Source: Limosilactobacillus pontis (GTDB taxonomy: Bacteria; Bacillota; Bacilli; Lactobacillales; Lactobacillaceae). From it: DNA of 64,000 nt. A program made the position numbers and the translations under genes. The DNA is taken from the NCBI RefSeq assembly GCF_002940945.1, contig NZ_PNFV01000007.1:53102-117101 (forward strand), read 5' to 3'. Below are positions 55,654 to 64,000 of the stretch, piece after piece; the stretch's first letter is position 1; the number at the start of each line of letters is the position of its first letter. The notes below the pieces were generated by a model that made no database searches, was not told the DNA's origin, and saw only the letters and a program-made list of their open reading frames with translations.

Positions 55654-57057
55654 ATGACCGAGACAATTCGTAAACAATTCGAGCGGCACCTCAGACAGGG
55701 CCGCTTTTTTGCTAGGAATGACCTGGTGGTGGTAGCTGTCTCTACCGGGGTCGACTCGATGGCTCTTCTTGATCTTCTCCAGGGATTACCGGATGATTTA
55801 CAGCCCCGCCTGCTGGTCGCCCATGTCAACCATGAGCTGCGTAGTCAGAGTGTAGATGAAGAAGCTTATCTGCGCAGGTATTGCCGCCAGCATGACCTGC
55901 CCTTGATGGTGGCCCACTGGAAGACTGCTGATCATCCCGTTCATGGGGTGGAGAATGCTGCTCGTCAGTTTCGTTACGCCTTCTTCAAACAGGTGATGCG
56001 ACAGTACGGTGCGACAACGGTGGTGACTGCTCATCACGCTAACGACCTGGCCGAGACGATGTTGATGAAGCTAACCCGTGGCGGCCAGCTCGACCAGCTG
56101 GTTGGCATTCACGACCAACGGCCTCTGGGGACGGGAAAATTGGTCCGCCCCTTGCTGAATTTCACCAAGAACGAGCTTTATCAGTATGCTCGTCAGCGGG
56201 GATTAAAGTGGTATGAGGACCAGACCAATCACGAGCTAACAGTATCCCGTAACCGTTACCGTCACCAGATTATTCCGGCTCTGGAGCGGGAGAATCCCCG
56301 CTTAATTGAGCATCTGCTAGACTATCGGACTCAACTAACCGGACTACTAAATTGGCGGGCACAGGAACTCACCCATCTTTTGGGTACCATTCAGGATGGT
56401 GACCACCTTCGACTGGCAAGTCTGTTGCGCTTGCCACGCTTTCAGCAGGAGGCGGTACTGCGTTACTGGCTGGAGACAGCTGGGGTAACCGACCTGAAGG
56501 CGGGGATGGCGACGCAATTATGTCAGGCACTGGCTAATCCCCAGAAGCCGCAGGATCGGATTAACTTACCGGGTGACTGGGTCTTAGTTAAGGACTATCG
56601 TACCTGTTGGTTGGAAAATATCAATAAATTGCCGGACCAATGGCAAAATGAGGCGGCGTATATGGTAAAATTGGGCCAACAATACCCAATCGACGATCGT
56701 CGTCAGCTGATAGTGGCTAGTCCGTCCGACCAGCTCGCGACTGTAGACTGGGACCAGGTGATGACAATGTGGCTGGATCCGCAGCGGTTGCCGCTGACCC
56801 TGCGGCCCTGGCAGCCTGGTGATCACCTTCGTCTCAAGGGAGGTGGCCACCAGCTGGTTCGTCGGGTGCTGATCGACCAAAAGGTGCCGACTGCCGCCCG
56901 TGACCGTCAGCTAGTCCTGGTTGACGTCACAGGTACGGTAGTCTGGCTGATTGATCGCAAGTGGAGCTGGTTTGACCGGCCCACCGATTACCGCCAGCGC
57001 TGGCAGCAATTATTGATTGGGATTATAAACAAAGAGGAGCACAAGCGTTATGAATAA
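55654..57057 (+). CDS. tilS: tRNA(Ile)-lysidine synthetase
   Basis: 467-residue enzyme that converts C34 of tRNA-Ile(CAU) to lysidine, which makes it read AUA. The PP-loop is VAVSTGVDSMALL, with STGVDS in place of the commoner SGGVDS. Next come HVNHELR and TAHHANDLAETMLMKLTRG; the C-terminal substrate-recognition domains follow. The ATG lies one base after the S1-gene stop with only GGCGGAG upstream, so it is probably coupled. It overlaps hpt by eight bases. Confidence 0.95.
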   Translation: MTETIRKQFERHLRQGRFFARNDLVVVAVSTGVDSMALLDLLQGLPDDLQPRLLVAHVNHELRSQSVDEEAYLRRYCRQHDLPLMVAHWKTADHPVHGVENAARQFRYAFFKQVMRQYGATTVVTAHHANDLAETMLMKLTRGGQLDQLVGIHDQRPLGTGKLVRPLLNFTKNELYQYARQRGLKWYEDQTNHELTVSRNRYRHQIIPALERENPRLIEHLLDYRTQLTGLLNWRAQELTHLLGTIQDGDHLRLASLLRLPRFQQEAVLRYWLETAGVTDLKAGMATQLCQALANPQKPQDRINLPGDWVLVKDYRTCWLENINKLPDQWQNEAAYMVKLGQQYPIDDRRQLIVASPSDQLATVDWDQVMTMWLDPQRLPLTLRPWQPGDHLRLKGGGHQLVRRVLIDQKVPTAARDRQLVLVDVTGTVVWLIDRKWSWFDRPTDYRQRWQQLLIGIINKEEHKRYE

Positions 57058-57592
57058 CGATATCGAAAAGGTCCTATTTACTAAGGAAGATATTGAGGCC
57101 GCTACAGACCGCCTAGCCAAGCAGCTGTCAGATGAGTACCGTGACAAGCGGCCACTGATCATCTCAGTTCTAACTGGGGCGGTTCTATTCACCGTCGATA
57201 TGATCGAGAAGATGGACATCATGGCCCAGCTTGACTTTATCGACATCTCAACTTACTTTGGCGGCGCCCAGTCTACTGGGAAGCTGACCTTGATTCATGA
57301 CCTGACTACTGACGTCAAGGGACGCAACGTCTTGATCATGGAGGACATTGTTGACAGTGGTCACACCCTTAAGTTCCTGGTTGACCTTTTGAAGGAGCGT
57401 GGTGCTAAGAGTATCAAGACCGCTACGATGATGGATAAGCCCGAGGGCCGGCAATATGACGTGACTGTTGACTACTACGGGGTCCGGGTGCCAAACGAGT
57501 TCCTAGTTGGTTACGGGCTCGACTATAAGGGTTACTATCGGAATCTGCCGTATATCGGGATCCTGAAGCCGTCCGTCTACCAAGAGGATTAG
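57050..57592 (+). CDS. hpt: Hypoxanthine phosphoribosyltransferase
   Basis: 180-residue purine salvage enzyme making IMP or GMP from PRPP. The PRPP motif is VLIMEDIVDSGHTL; LTGAVLFTVDMIEKM and the FLVGYGLDYKGYYRNLPYIGIL end are conserved. The tilS-hpt-ftsH order is typical of Firmicutes. AGGAG precedes the ATG, which overlaps tilS by eight bases. Confidence 0.97.
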   Translation: MNNDIEKVLFTKEDIEAATDRLAKQLSDEYRDKRPLIISVLTGAVLFTVDMIEKMDIMAQLDFIDISTYFGGAQSTGKLTLIHDLTTDVKGRNVLIMEDIVDSGHTLKFLVDLLKERGAKSIKTATMMDKPEGRQYDVTVDYYGVRVPNEFLVGYGLDYKGYYRNLPYIGILKPSVYQED

Positions 57593-57692
57593 GACTGGAG
57601 GTTACCCGCTTAATTAATGGTCAATAATTGTCAAGTATGCTATTATAGTGGGTACAATTATTAAAATTGATGCTGGTAGTTAGGAGGTTGTT

Positions 57693-59840
57693 ATGAACAA
57701 CAATCGTAGAAACAATAATTTCACTCATAACGTTCTCTTCTACGCCGTGATGTTCTTATGTATCATGGGAATCGTCTACTTTTTCTTTGGCGGTAACCAA
57801 TCCAACAGTCAGAGTAAGACTGTTTCCCAAAGTGAGTTCATCACCGAGCTGAAGGACAATAAGGTTAAGAGTGTCCAGCTTCAACCAAACGGTGGGGTAT
57901 ACAAAGTAACTGGGACTTATCGTAAGCCGCAGGCCAACAATGCAAACTCCACTAACAGCTTTGCGTTAGCACCACAACGCGACAACAAGGTTTCAAATTT
58001 CCAAAGCTCTGTTCTTTCGAGCGACGTGACGGTTAGTCAACTGCAAAAGTACGCTAACCAGCACGATGTTAAGCTGAGTACGCGGGCTGAGGAAACTAAC
58101 AGTATTTGGATGAACCTGCTGTTGACGGTGCTGCCACTGGTCATCATGATTTTCTTCTTCTACATGTTGATGGGCCAAGCTGGTCAAGGTGGCGGTGGCC
58201 GTGGGGTGATGAGCTTTGGTAAGACCAAGGCCAAACCAGCGGACCCGAAGAAGAATAAGGTTCGTTTCTCCGACGTTGCCGGTGAAGAGGAAGAAAAGCA
58301 GGAACTGGTTGAAGTTGTTGAATTTCTGAAGAATCCGAAGAAGTTCACCCGTCTCGGTGCCAAGATCCCATCCGGGGTCCTGCTTGAGGGGCCTCCGGGT
58401 ACCGGTAAGACCCTGCTGGCCAAAGCCGTTGCCGGGGAATCCGGCGTACCGTTCTTCTCCATTTCTGGTTCGGACTTCGTTGAGATGTTTGTCGGGGTTG
58501 GTGCCAGCCGTGTCCGGGACCTATTTGACCAGGCTAAGAAGGCCGCACCGGCCATCATCTTTATCGATGAAATTGATGCTATCGGTCGGCGTCGTGGAAA
58601 CGGCATGGGCGGCGGCAACGATGAACGTGAACAGACATTGAACCAGTTGCTGGTTGAGATGGACGGTTTCCAGGGTGACGAAGGGGTCATCGTGATGGCG
58701 GCGACGAACCGTTCTGATGTCCTTGATCCCGCCCTTCTGCGGCCAGGTCGTTTCGATCGGAAGATTCTGGTTGGCCGGCCTGACGTCAAGGGGCGTGAAG
58801 CCATTTTGCGGGTGCACGCCAAGAATAAGCCGATTGCGGCCGATGTTGATCTGAAGGAAATTGCCAAACAGACTCCTGGCTTTGTCGGGGCCGATCTGGC
58901 CAACTTGCTGAACGAGGCGGCCTTGCTTGCGGCGCGGCGTGGCAAGAGCGAGATCGACGCTTCCGACTTAGACGAGGCCGAGGACCGGGTTATTGCTGGT
59001 CCCGCCAAGCACGACCGGGTCGAATCTGCCCAGGAGCGGAAGACCGTGGCCTACCACGAGGCAGGGCACACGATTGTCGGGCTGGTTCTCAATGATGCCC
59101 GGGTAGTTCATAAGGTAACGATCGTGCCGCGTGGTCGAGCTGGTGGATACGCCATTATGCTGCCGCGTGAGGACGAGATGCTGATGTCCAAGAAGAATGC
59201 TAAGGAGCAGATTGCCGGTCTGATGGGTGGTCGTGCTGCTGAAGAGCTGATCTTCAAGTCCCAGTCATCTGGAGCCTCCAACGACTTCGAACAGGCGACC
59301 CAGATCGCTCGAGCAATGGTTACCCAATACGGGATGAGCGAGAAGATCGGTCCTGTCGAGCTGCAGAGCTCCGGTCAGGTCTTCGCTGGTCAGGGTTATG
59401 ACCAGTCGCCATACTCTGAGAAGACGGCGGCTCTTGTGGATGAGGAAATTCGGCGGATCTTAAATGAAGGTCACGAACAGGCTCTTCACATTATCGAGAC
59501 CCACCGTGAACAGCACAAAGCGATTGCCGAAGCCTTACTGAAGTACGAGACCCTGAACGAGAAGGAGATTCTCAGTCTGTACAAGACCGGGAAGATCCCT
59601 GAAAAGGATCACGCAGCTGAGGACGAAAAGGCCTATGCTCAAACCTTTGAAGAATCCAAGCGGGCACTTGAACGCATGGAGGACGCTAAGCGGGATAGCA
59701 AGACCGAAGCCGCTGATAACCAGGCTAAGGATGATCAGCCAGTGTCAACTGATAATCATCCTACTGATCAAGGTGGCCAAGATGATCATAATGATCAACA
59801 GGGTCACGATGACTCAGCAGATTCTGATCACCGTGAATAG
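57693..59840 (+). CDS. ftsH: ATP-dependent zinc metalloprotease FtsH
   Basis: 715-residue membrane AAA protease. Two membrane helices (about 13-33 and 137-160) bracket a small extracellular domain. Walker A is GPPGTGKT at 233-240, Walker B FIDEID, then the second region of homology ([22 protein letters not shown]) and the zinc site HEAGH at 455-459. The last 70 residues are Asp/Gln/His-rich and disordered, longer than needed for the family core. An extended -10 (TGCTATTAT) and AGGAGG lie upstream. Confidence 0.98.
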   Translation: MNNNRRNNNFTHNVLFYAVMFLCIMGIVYFFFGGNQSNSQSKTVSQSEFITELKDNKVKSVQLQPNGGVYKVTGTYRKPQANNANSTNSFALAPQRDNKVSNFQSSVLSSDVTVSQLQKYANQHDVKLSTRAEETNSIWMNLLLTVLPLVIMIFFFYMLMGQAGQGGGGRGVMSFGKTKAKPADPKKNKVRFSDVAGEEEEKQELVEVVEFLKNPKKFTRLGAKIPSGVLLEGPPGTGKTLLAKAVAGESGVPFFSISGSDFVEMFVGVGASRVRDLFDQAKKAAPAIIFIDEIDAIGRRRGNGMGGGNDEREQTLNQLLVEMDGFQGDEGVIVMAATNRSDVLDPALLRPGRFDRKILVGRPDVKGREAILRVHAKNKPIAADVDLKEIAKQTPGFVGADLANLLNEAALLAARRGKSEIDASDLDEAEDRVIAGPAKHDRVESAQERKTVAYHEAGHTIVGLVLNDARVVHKVTIVPRGRAGGYAIMLPREDEMLMSKKNAKEQIAGLMGGRAAEELIFKSQSSGASNDFEQATQIARAMVTQYGMSEKIGPVELQSSGQVFAGQGYDQSPYSEKTAALVDEEIRRILNEGHEQALHIIETHREQHKAIAEALLKYETLNEKEILSLYKTGKIPEKDHAAEDEKAYAQTFEESKRALERMEDAKRDSKTEAADNQAKDDQPVSTDNHPTDQGGQDDHNDQQGHDDSADSDHRE

Positions 59841-59849
59841 TAAAATGCT

Positions 59850-59892
59850 AAAATAGGAGCGAGACAACGAAAATGTGTCGCTCCTATTTTTA
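59850..59892 (+). terminator. Terminator after ftsH
   Basis: AAAATAGGAGCGA pairs with TCGCTCCTATTTT, with ACA/TGT inside, followed by a T-run. Confidence 0.9.
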
Positions 59893-59913
59893 ATTTAAGG
59901 AGGAAATAATATT

Positions 59914-60873
59914 ATGAAGACGACAGATTACTTAGTAAAGAGCATGACCAAGGACGGTAAGTTCCGAGCCTACGCCGTAAATGCTACCCAGTTGGTTGAG
60001 AAGGCTCATGAGATTCACGACACCTGGAGTGCATCTTCTGCAGCGCTAGGGCGAACCCTCGTTGGAACTCTCTTGCTGGCTACCGCAGGCTTGCAGGGTG
60101 AGGCCGGAATGACGGTTAAAATCCAGGGTAATGGTCCGGTTGGCTATATTGTGGCCGATGGGACGGCTAACGGTACCGTGAAGGGCTACATGGGCAACCC
60201 CCATGTCAACTTGCCGAGTAATGATAAGGGTAAGATTGACGTTGCCGGTGCAGTTGGCACGAAGGGGACCCTGTCTGTCACTAAGATGGCGCCGGGAGAT
60301 AAGACACCGTACACTGGTGAGGTTAACTTAGTTTCTGGAGAACTAGGTGATGACTTTACTTACTACCTGGCCCAGTCCGAGCAGATTCCATCCGCGGTCG
60401 GTCTTTCCGTTTTCGTTAATACTGATGACAGTATTGAAGTAGCCGGGGGCTTCATGATTCAAGTTATGCCAGGAGCTTCTAATGAGGAGATTAGCAAGCT
60501 GGAGAAGACGTTAAAGGGGATGCCGCTTGTTTCAGAAATGCTTCGGGATGGCGATACACCAGAGGACATCCTTCATAAGATGTTTGGCAACGAATTGAAG
60601 ATCCTTGACAAGATGCCGGTCCGCTACGAGTGTGACTGCTCCAAGCAGCGTTTTGCCCGGGCCTTGGAGAGCATCGCAAGCAAGGACCTGAAGAAGCTGA
60701 TTGATGAGGACCACCATGCCGAAACAGTCTGTCAGTTCTGTGGTAAGAAGTATGAATTCAGCGAGGATGAACTTCAACTGATCTATGATAAGAAGGTTGC
60801 CGACGCGGCGGCAGACAAGGAGCTTGCCGCAAAGCAGCAGAAAGCTGACGACGACAAACCGTCCCAAAAGTAG
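59914..60873 (+). CDS. hslO: Hsp33 redox-regulated chaperone
   Basis: 319-residue chaperone activated by oxidation. The four zinc Cys are Cys240 and Cys242 (CDC) and Cys273 and Cys276 (CQFC). Typical core: ATQLVEKAHEIHDTWSASSAALGRTL and the GNGPVGYIVADG segment. The last 30 residues are Lys/Asp/Ala-rich. AAGGAGG precedes the ATG; it lies about 20 bases after the ftsH terminator, so some readthrough is probable. Confidence 0.97.
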   Translation: MKTTDYLVKSMTKDGKFRAYAVNATQLVEKAHEIHDTWSASSAALGRTLVGTLLLATAGLQGEAGMTVKIQGNGPVGYIVADGTANGTVKGYMGNPHVNLPSNDKGKIDVAGAVGTKGTLSVTKMAPGDKTPYTGEVNLVSGELGDDFTYYLAQSEQIPSAVGLSVFVNTDDSIEVAGGFMIQVMPGASNEEISKLEKTLKGMPLVSEMLRDGDTPEDILHKMFGNELKILDKMPVRYECDCSKQRFARALESIASKDLKKLIDEDHHAETVCQFCGKKYEFSEDELQLIYDKKVADAAADKELAAKQQKADDDKPSQK

Positions 60874-60984
60874 TTGTTTGGTCTGGTCAAGGAGATGTGC
60901 TATGATAGTCTGGTTATCGGACATTAAAAATAGGCGGGAAGTGGCTGGCCAACCCATTTCCCGAGAAGACAATGAGGTGAAAAG

Positions 60985-61998
60985 ATGAAGTGGAAGATCG
61001 GTAATGTGGAGATTCCCAACCAGGTGGTGGTTGCCCCGATGGCGGGTGTGACTAACTCAGCTTTCCGAGTGATCTGCAAGGAGTTCGGCGCCGGATATGT
61101 CGTCTGTGAGATGATCTCAGACCGGGGAATCATGTATCACAACAAACGAACGCTGAACATGATGAATGTCGACCCAAGTGAGCACCCGATGGGAATTCAG
61201 ATCTTCGGGGGCACCAAGGAGACCCTGGTGGAGGCGGCTAAGTACGTTGATGAGCACACTGCCGCCGATGTGATCGATATCAACATGGGCTGTCCGGTCA
61301 ATAAGGTTGTTAAGACCGATGCTGGGGCTCGCTGGTTACTCGATCCTAATAAGGTCTATGAGATGGTGTCCTACGTCACAGATGCCGTTAAGAAGCCGGT
61401 CACAGTCAAGATGCGGACTGGCTGGGATGATAAGCATATCTATGCAGTGAAGAACGCTCTAGCTGCCGAGCGGGCGGGTGCCAGCGCCATCGCCATGCAT
61501 GGACGGACCCGAAAACAGATGTATACGGGACACGCCGATTGGAATATACTAAAAGAAGTAGCTGATCATTTAACGATCCCGTTCATGGCCAATGGCGACA
61601 TCCGGACGCCGGAAGATGCCAAGAAGGTTTTGGACATGACTGGGGCCACGGCCGCCATGATTGGCCGAGCCGCAATGGGGAACCCCTGGATGCTGACGCG
61701 GACGGAACACTACCTGGAAACTGGTGAACTGCTGCCGGAAGCTACCCCAGCCGAGAAGATCAAGATGGCCAAGGAGCACCTGAACCGGCTGATTGATCTC
61801 AAGGGTGAGTACGTCGGCGTACGTGAATTCCGGGGCCTATCAACCTACTACCTGAAGGGAATTCCGCGTTCTGCCCGGACCAAGGCGGCCCTGGTAGAGG
61901 CAGAGACCCGCGACCAGATGAACGAGATTTTTGACCGTTTTGTTGAACAGACGGCGGAGCGGGAAATGAAGCGGGCTGCGCGCAAGCAAGCTCAATAA
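60985..61998 (+). CDS. dusB: tRNA-dihydrouridine synthase (DusB-like)
   Basis: 337-residue FMN enzyme reducing uridines in tRNA D-loops. Barrel start VVAPMAGVTNSAFR, catalytic Cys103 in INMGCPVNKVVK, VKMRTGWD, AMHGRTRKQMYTG and MANGDIRTPEDA (phosphate/FMN binding) are seen. The Firmicutes gene in this position between hslO and lysS is normally called dusB. GAGGTG precedes the ATG; TGCTATGAT near 60901 may be its promoter. Confidence 0.95.
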   Translation: MKWKIGNVEIPNQVVVAPMAGVTNSAFRVICKEFGAGYVVCEMISDRGIMYHNKRTLNMMNVDPSEHPMGIQIFGGTKETLVEAAKYVDEHTAADVIDINMGCPVNKVVKTDAGARWLLDPNKVYEMVSYVTDAVKKPVTVKMRTGWDDKHIYAVKNALAAERAGASAIAMHGRTRKQMYTGHADWNILKEVADHLTIPFMANGDIRTPEDAKKVLDMTGATAAMIGRAAMGNPWMLTRTEHYLETGELLPEATPAEKIKMAKEHLNRLIDLKGEYVGVREFRGLSTYYLKGIPRSARTKAALVEAETRDQMNEIFDRFVEQTAEREMKRAARKQAQ

Positions 61999-62013
61999 GA
62001 GGAGGAAAATTTT

Positions 62014-63507
62014 GTGTCACAAGAACTAGATCAAATGCGTGTTCGTCGTGAGAAGATGGAGGAGCTCGAACAGGCGGGAATTGAACCGTTTGGCCGTCGC
62101 TTTAAGCGTGACCACCTGGCCCAACAGATTCGTGACGAGTATGACCAATTCGATAAAGACGAGCTGAACGACAAGGGTGCTATGGTAATCATTGCCGGTC
62201 GGATGACCCGGAAGCGGAGCAGTGGTAAGGCGGGCTTCGCGGACTTTGTTGACCGGACCGGTAAAATCCAGGTATACGCCCGGAAGGACATGGTTGGTGA
62301 CGAGCAGTACCACATTTTCAAGCGGGCAGATATCGGTGACTTCCTTGGTATCGAGGGGGATGTTATCAAGACCAACACCGGGGAGCTGACGGTACGGGCT
62401 CATAAGATCACATTCCTGGCCAAGGCTCTGCGTCCACTGCCAAATAAGTGGGAAGGGGTCACTGACCCGGAGACGATCTACCGGCAGCGTTACCTGGATT
62501 TGATTTCTAACCCGGAGAGTTTCAAGCGTTTCCACCAGCGGACCGCAATTATCAAGGCCGTCCGTAAGTACATGGATGACCATGGCTTTACTGAGGTTGA
62601 AACGCCAATCCTGAACACCCAGGCCGGTGGGGCCAATGCACGGCCATTCGTTACGCACCATAACGCCCTGGATATCGACATGTACCTGCGGATCGCGACT
62701 GAGTTGTACTTAAAGCGGCTGATTGTCGGTGGCTTCGAGCGGGTTTATGAACTGGGACGGATCTTCCGGAATGAGGGGATGGACCCGCACCACAATCCTG
62801 AATTTACAACGATGGAAACCTATGCAGCCTACTTTGACTTCCATGACGTTATGGATGAAACGGAAGGGATCGTCAAGGCGGCTGCCAAGGTAGTTTCAGA
62901 TAATGGTCACGTTATTTACCAGGGTCATGATATCGACCTAGCTAGTGACTTCAAGCGGATCACGATGGTTGACGCTGTCAAGGAGAAGACGGGAATTGAT
63001 TTTAGTGATCCTGCTATGACCGATGATGACGCCAAGAAACTGGCTGACGAACATCATGTTGAATATAAGCCGTTCTGGAAGAAGGGGCACATTTTGAGTG
63101 CCTTCTTTGACGAGTATGTCGAGAAGACCCTGATCCAACCAACCTTTGTCTACGAGTTCCCAGTGGAGGTTTCGCCACTGGCTAAGCGGAATGCTGATAA
63201 TCCGGACATGACTGACCGTTTCGAACTCTACGTGGATGGGAGTGAGTTGGCCAACGCCTTCAGTGAATTAAACGATCCAATTGATCAAAAGCACCGTTTT
63301 GAGATGCAGGCTGAGGAGAAGGCAAACGGAAACGATGAGGCCGAACCGGTTGATCTTGATTACGTTCAGGCTCTAGAATACGGAATGCCGCCAACGGGTG
63401 GTCTCGGGATCGGAATTGACCGGCTGGTAATGTTACTGACTGATGCCAAGTCTATTCGGGATGTGATCCTGTTCCCGACGATGCGGCCAGAAAAGAGCAA
63501 GAAGTAA
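62014..63507 (+). CDS. lysS: Lysyl-tRNA synthetase, class II
   Basis: 497-residue enzyme. The N-terminal OB-fold anticodon domain (about 55-150) is followed by the class II core: motif 1 near [20 protein letters not shown], motif 2 [18 protein letters not shown], motif 3 [17 protein letters not shown] start with AGGAGG upstream, 15 bases after dusB. It precedes an rRNA operon, a common layout in Lactobacillaceae. Confidence 0.98.
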   Translation: MSQELDQMRVRREKMEELEQAGIEPFGRRFKRDHLAQQIRDEYDQFDKDELNDKGAMVIIAGRMTRKRSSGKAGFADFVDRTGKIQVYARKDMVGDEQYHIFKRADIGDFLGIEGDVIKTNTGELTVRAHKITFLAKALRPLPNKWEGVTDPETIYRQRYLDLISNPESFKRFHQRTAIIKAVRKYMDDHGFTEVETPILNTQAGGANARPFVTHHNALDIDMYLRIATELYLKRLIVGGFERVYELGRIFRNEGMDPHHNPEFTTMETYAAYFDFHDVMDETEGIVKAAAKVVSDNGHVIYQGHDIDLASDFKRITMVDAVKEKTGIDFSDPAMTDDDAKKLADEHHVEYKPFWKKGHILSAFFDEYVEKTLIQPTFVYEFPVEVSPLAKRNADNPDMTDRFELYVDGSELANAFSELNDPIDQKHRFEMQAEEKANGNDEAEPVDLDYVQALEYGMPPTGGLGIGIDRLVMLLTDAKSIRDVILFPTMRPEKSKK

Positions 63508-63521
63508 ACTTAACTATGAAG

Positions 63522-63553
63522 AACCGAGTGACGAGATGTCACTCGGCTTTTTC
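63522..63553 (+). terminator. Terminator after lysS
   Basis: CCGAGTGAC (63524-63532) pairs with GTCACTCGG (63538-63546), followed by CTTTTTC. Confidence 0.9.
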
Positions 63554-63683
63554 TTTGCTTAAAATGGAACGTATAATATATGGCCATTATATGGTGCTTG
63601 TTAGGATTCCTTGAATACAACAGACTGTGATCTACTAGAAAGTTCAGCTTTAATAAATTAAATCAAATTAATTGCAAAATCGG

Positions 63684-63847
63684 TTGACAATCCATGAGAG
63701 AGTAGGTATAGTTATTATCGTTGTCTGAGCGTGATGCAATTACTTTTAGTGATTGGCACGTTTGCAACAGCTTATTAGGATCGTTTGATTGATTCATTTG
63801 CGAATTTGAAAAAATTCTTGACTTCAGTTAGATGATTATGATAAAAT
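63684..63847 (+). promoter_or_regulatory. Tandem rRNA-type promoters P1 and P2
   Basis: P1: TTGACA (63684-63689), 17 bases, TATAGT (63707-63712). P2: TTGACT (63818-63823), 18 bases, TAAAAT (63842-63847). Two strong promoters about 135 bases apart followed by a structured leader are typical of rrn operons. No 16S sequence itself is inside the window. Confidence 0.75.
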
Positions 63848-64000
63848 ATTTTTGCTGGTTTTGGCCAGCACGGTAGACCTTTGAAAACTGAACAAAGTTT
63901 TTGACGAACTAAATGTGTAGGGTCTTCAATCACTTCGGTGATTTGAAGCAAAACATTTGCGAAGTCAATTCGCTTAATTAATTTGATTTAGAGCTATTCA
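63848..64000 (+). other. Probable rRNA operon leader (16S start lies beyond the window)
   Basis: The hairpin TGCTGG/CCAGCA is followed by CCTTTGAAAACTGAAC (63878-63893), the boxA-like leader sequence found shortly before 16S genes in Firmicutes. After it come CTTCAATCAC/GTGATTTGAAG, enclosed by AAATGT/ACATTT, and GCGAAGT/ATTCGC. These stems probably belong to the processing stalk. The 16S start motif (GAGTTTGATC) is not reached. Confidence 0.65.

Overview
The window is a chromosomal segment of a Gram-positive lactic acid bacterium of the family Lactobacillaceae. Limosilactobacillus is my best guess at genus. The evidence is the dltXABCD operon, one LPXTG protein with a KxYKxGKxW signal and one with a YSIRK signal, a bile-salt-hydrolase-like enzyme, strong AGGAGG ribosome binding sites with frequent TTG and GTG starts, and the housekeeping gene order. 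Base composition looks near 50 percent GC in most genes. The first adhesin gene (41.6-43.6 kb) and the stretch before murA are clearly AT-richer. Species cannot be decided from what is visible.

Layout. 1-3.8 kb (minus strand): a sulfur-amino-acid-like operon. A leader RNA carries a 30-codon peptide with adjacent Cys codons and two intrinsic terminators. A zinc-methyltransferase-like (URO-D/MtaA) enzyme follows, then a polar amino-acid ABC importer whose binding protein runs off the window. A 39-residue orphan protein sits just beyond. 4.2-18.7 kb (plus): DUF72, metG-tatD-rnmV-rsmA, veg, ispE, a Zn/Mn ABC transporter behind a Zur-like palindrome, purR-glmU, prs, a lipoprotein and a choloylglycine-hydrolase-family enzyme. 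18.8-21.8 kb (minus): lipL - HD phosphohydrolase - HAD phosphatase. 21.9-35 kb (mostly plus): DUF1934, rpoE, pyrG behind a GGGC-start attenuator, murA with Asp in place of the usual Cys, rpmE2, an orphan EIIC-like membrane protein with a DUF915 hydrolase, sortase A, a protein tyrosine phosphatase (minus), lemA-htpX, murF and cshA. 35.1-39.6 kb (minus): dltX-A-B-C-D. 39.9-41.3 kb: acpS-alr. 41.6-49.2 kb: two paralogous sortase-anchored choice-of-anchor-A adhesins flanking a PyrR-type attenuated codBA operon. 49.2-63.5 kb: a CBS-ACT protein (minus), then the classic Firmicutes run pth-mfd-rqcP-divIC-S1 protein-tilS-hpt-ftsH-hslO-dusB-lysS. 63.5-64 kb: tandem rRNA promoters and an rRNA leader, so a 16S rRNA gene probably begins just past the window.

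How the genes fit together. Much of the window serves envelope assembly: ispE, glmU, murA, murF, alr, the dlt operon, divIC, sortase and its two substrates. Nucleotide supply is the second theme: prs, purR, pyrG, codBA, hpt, each apparently under its own nucleotide-responsive control. Translation and RNA maturation form the third: metG, lysS, rnmV, rsmA, tilS, dusB, pth, rqcP, cshA.

The least explained items are the Cys-codon leader with its methyltransferase-like enzyme and ABC importer, the orphan EIIC/DUF915 pair beside sortase, the structured intergenic element after pyrG, and a gene that seems to start at ATC.
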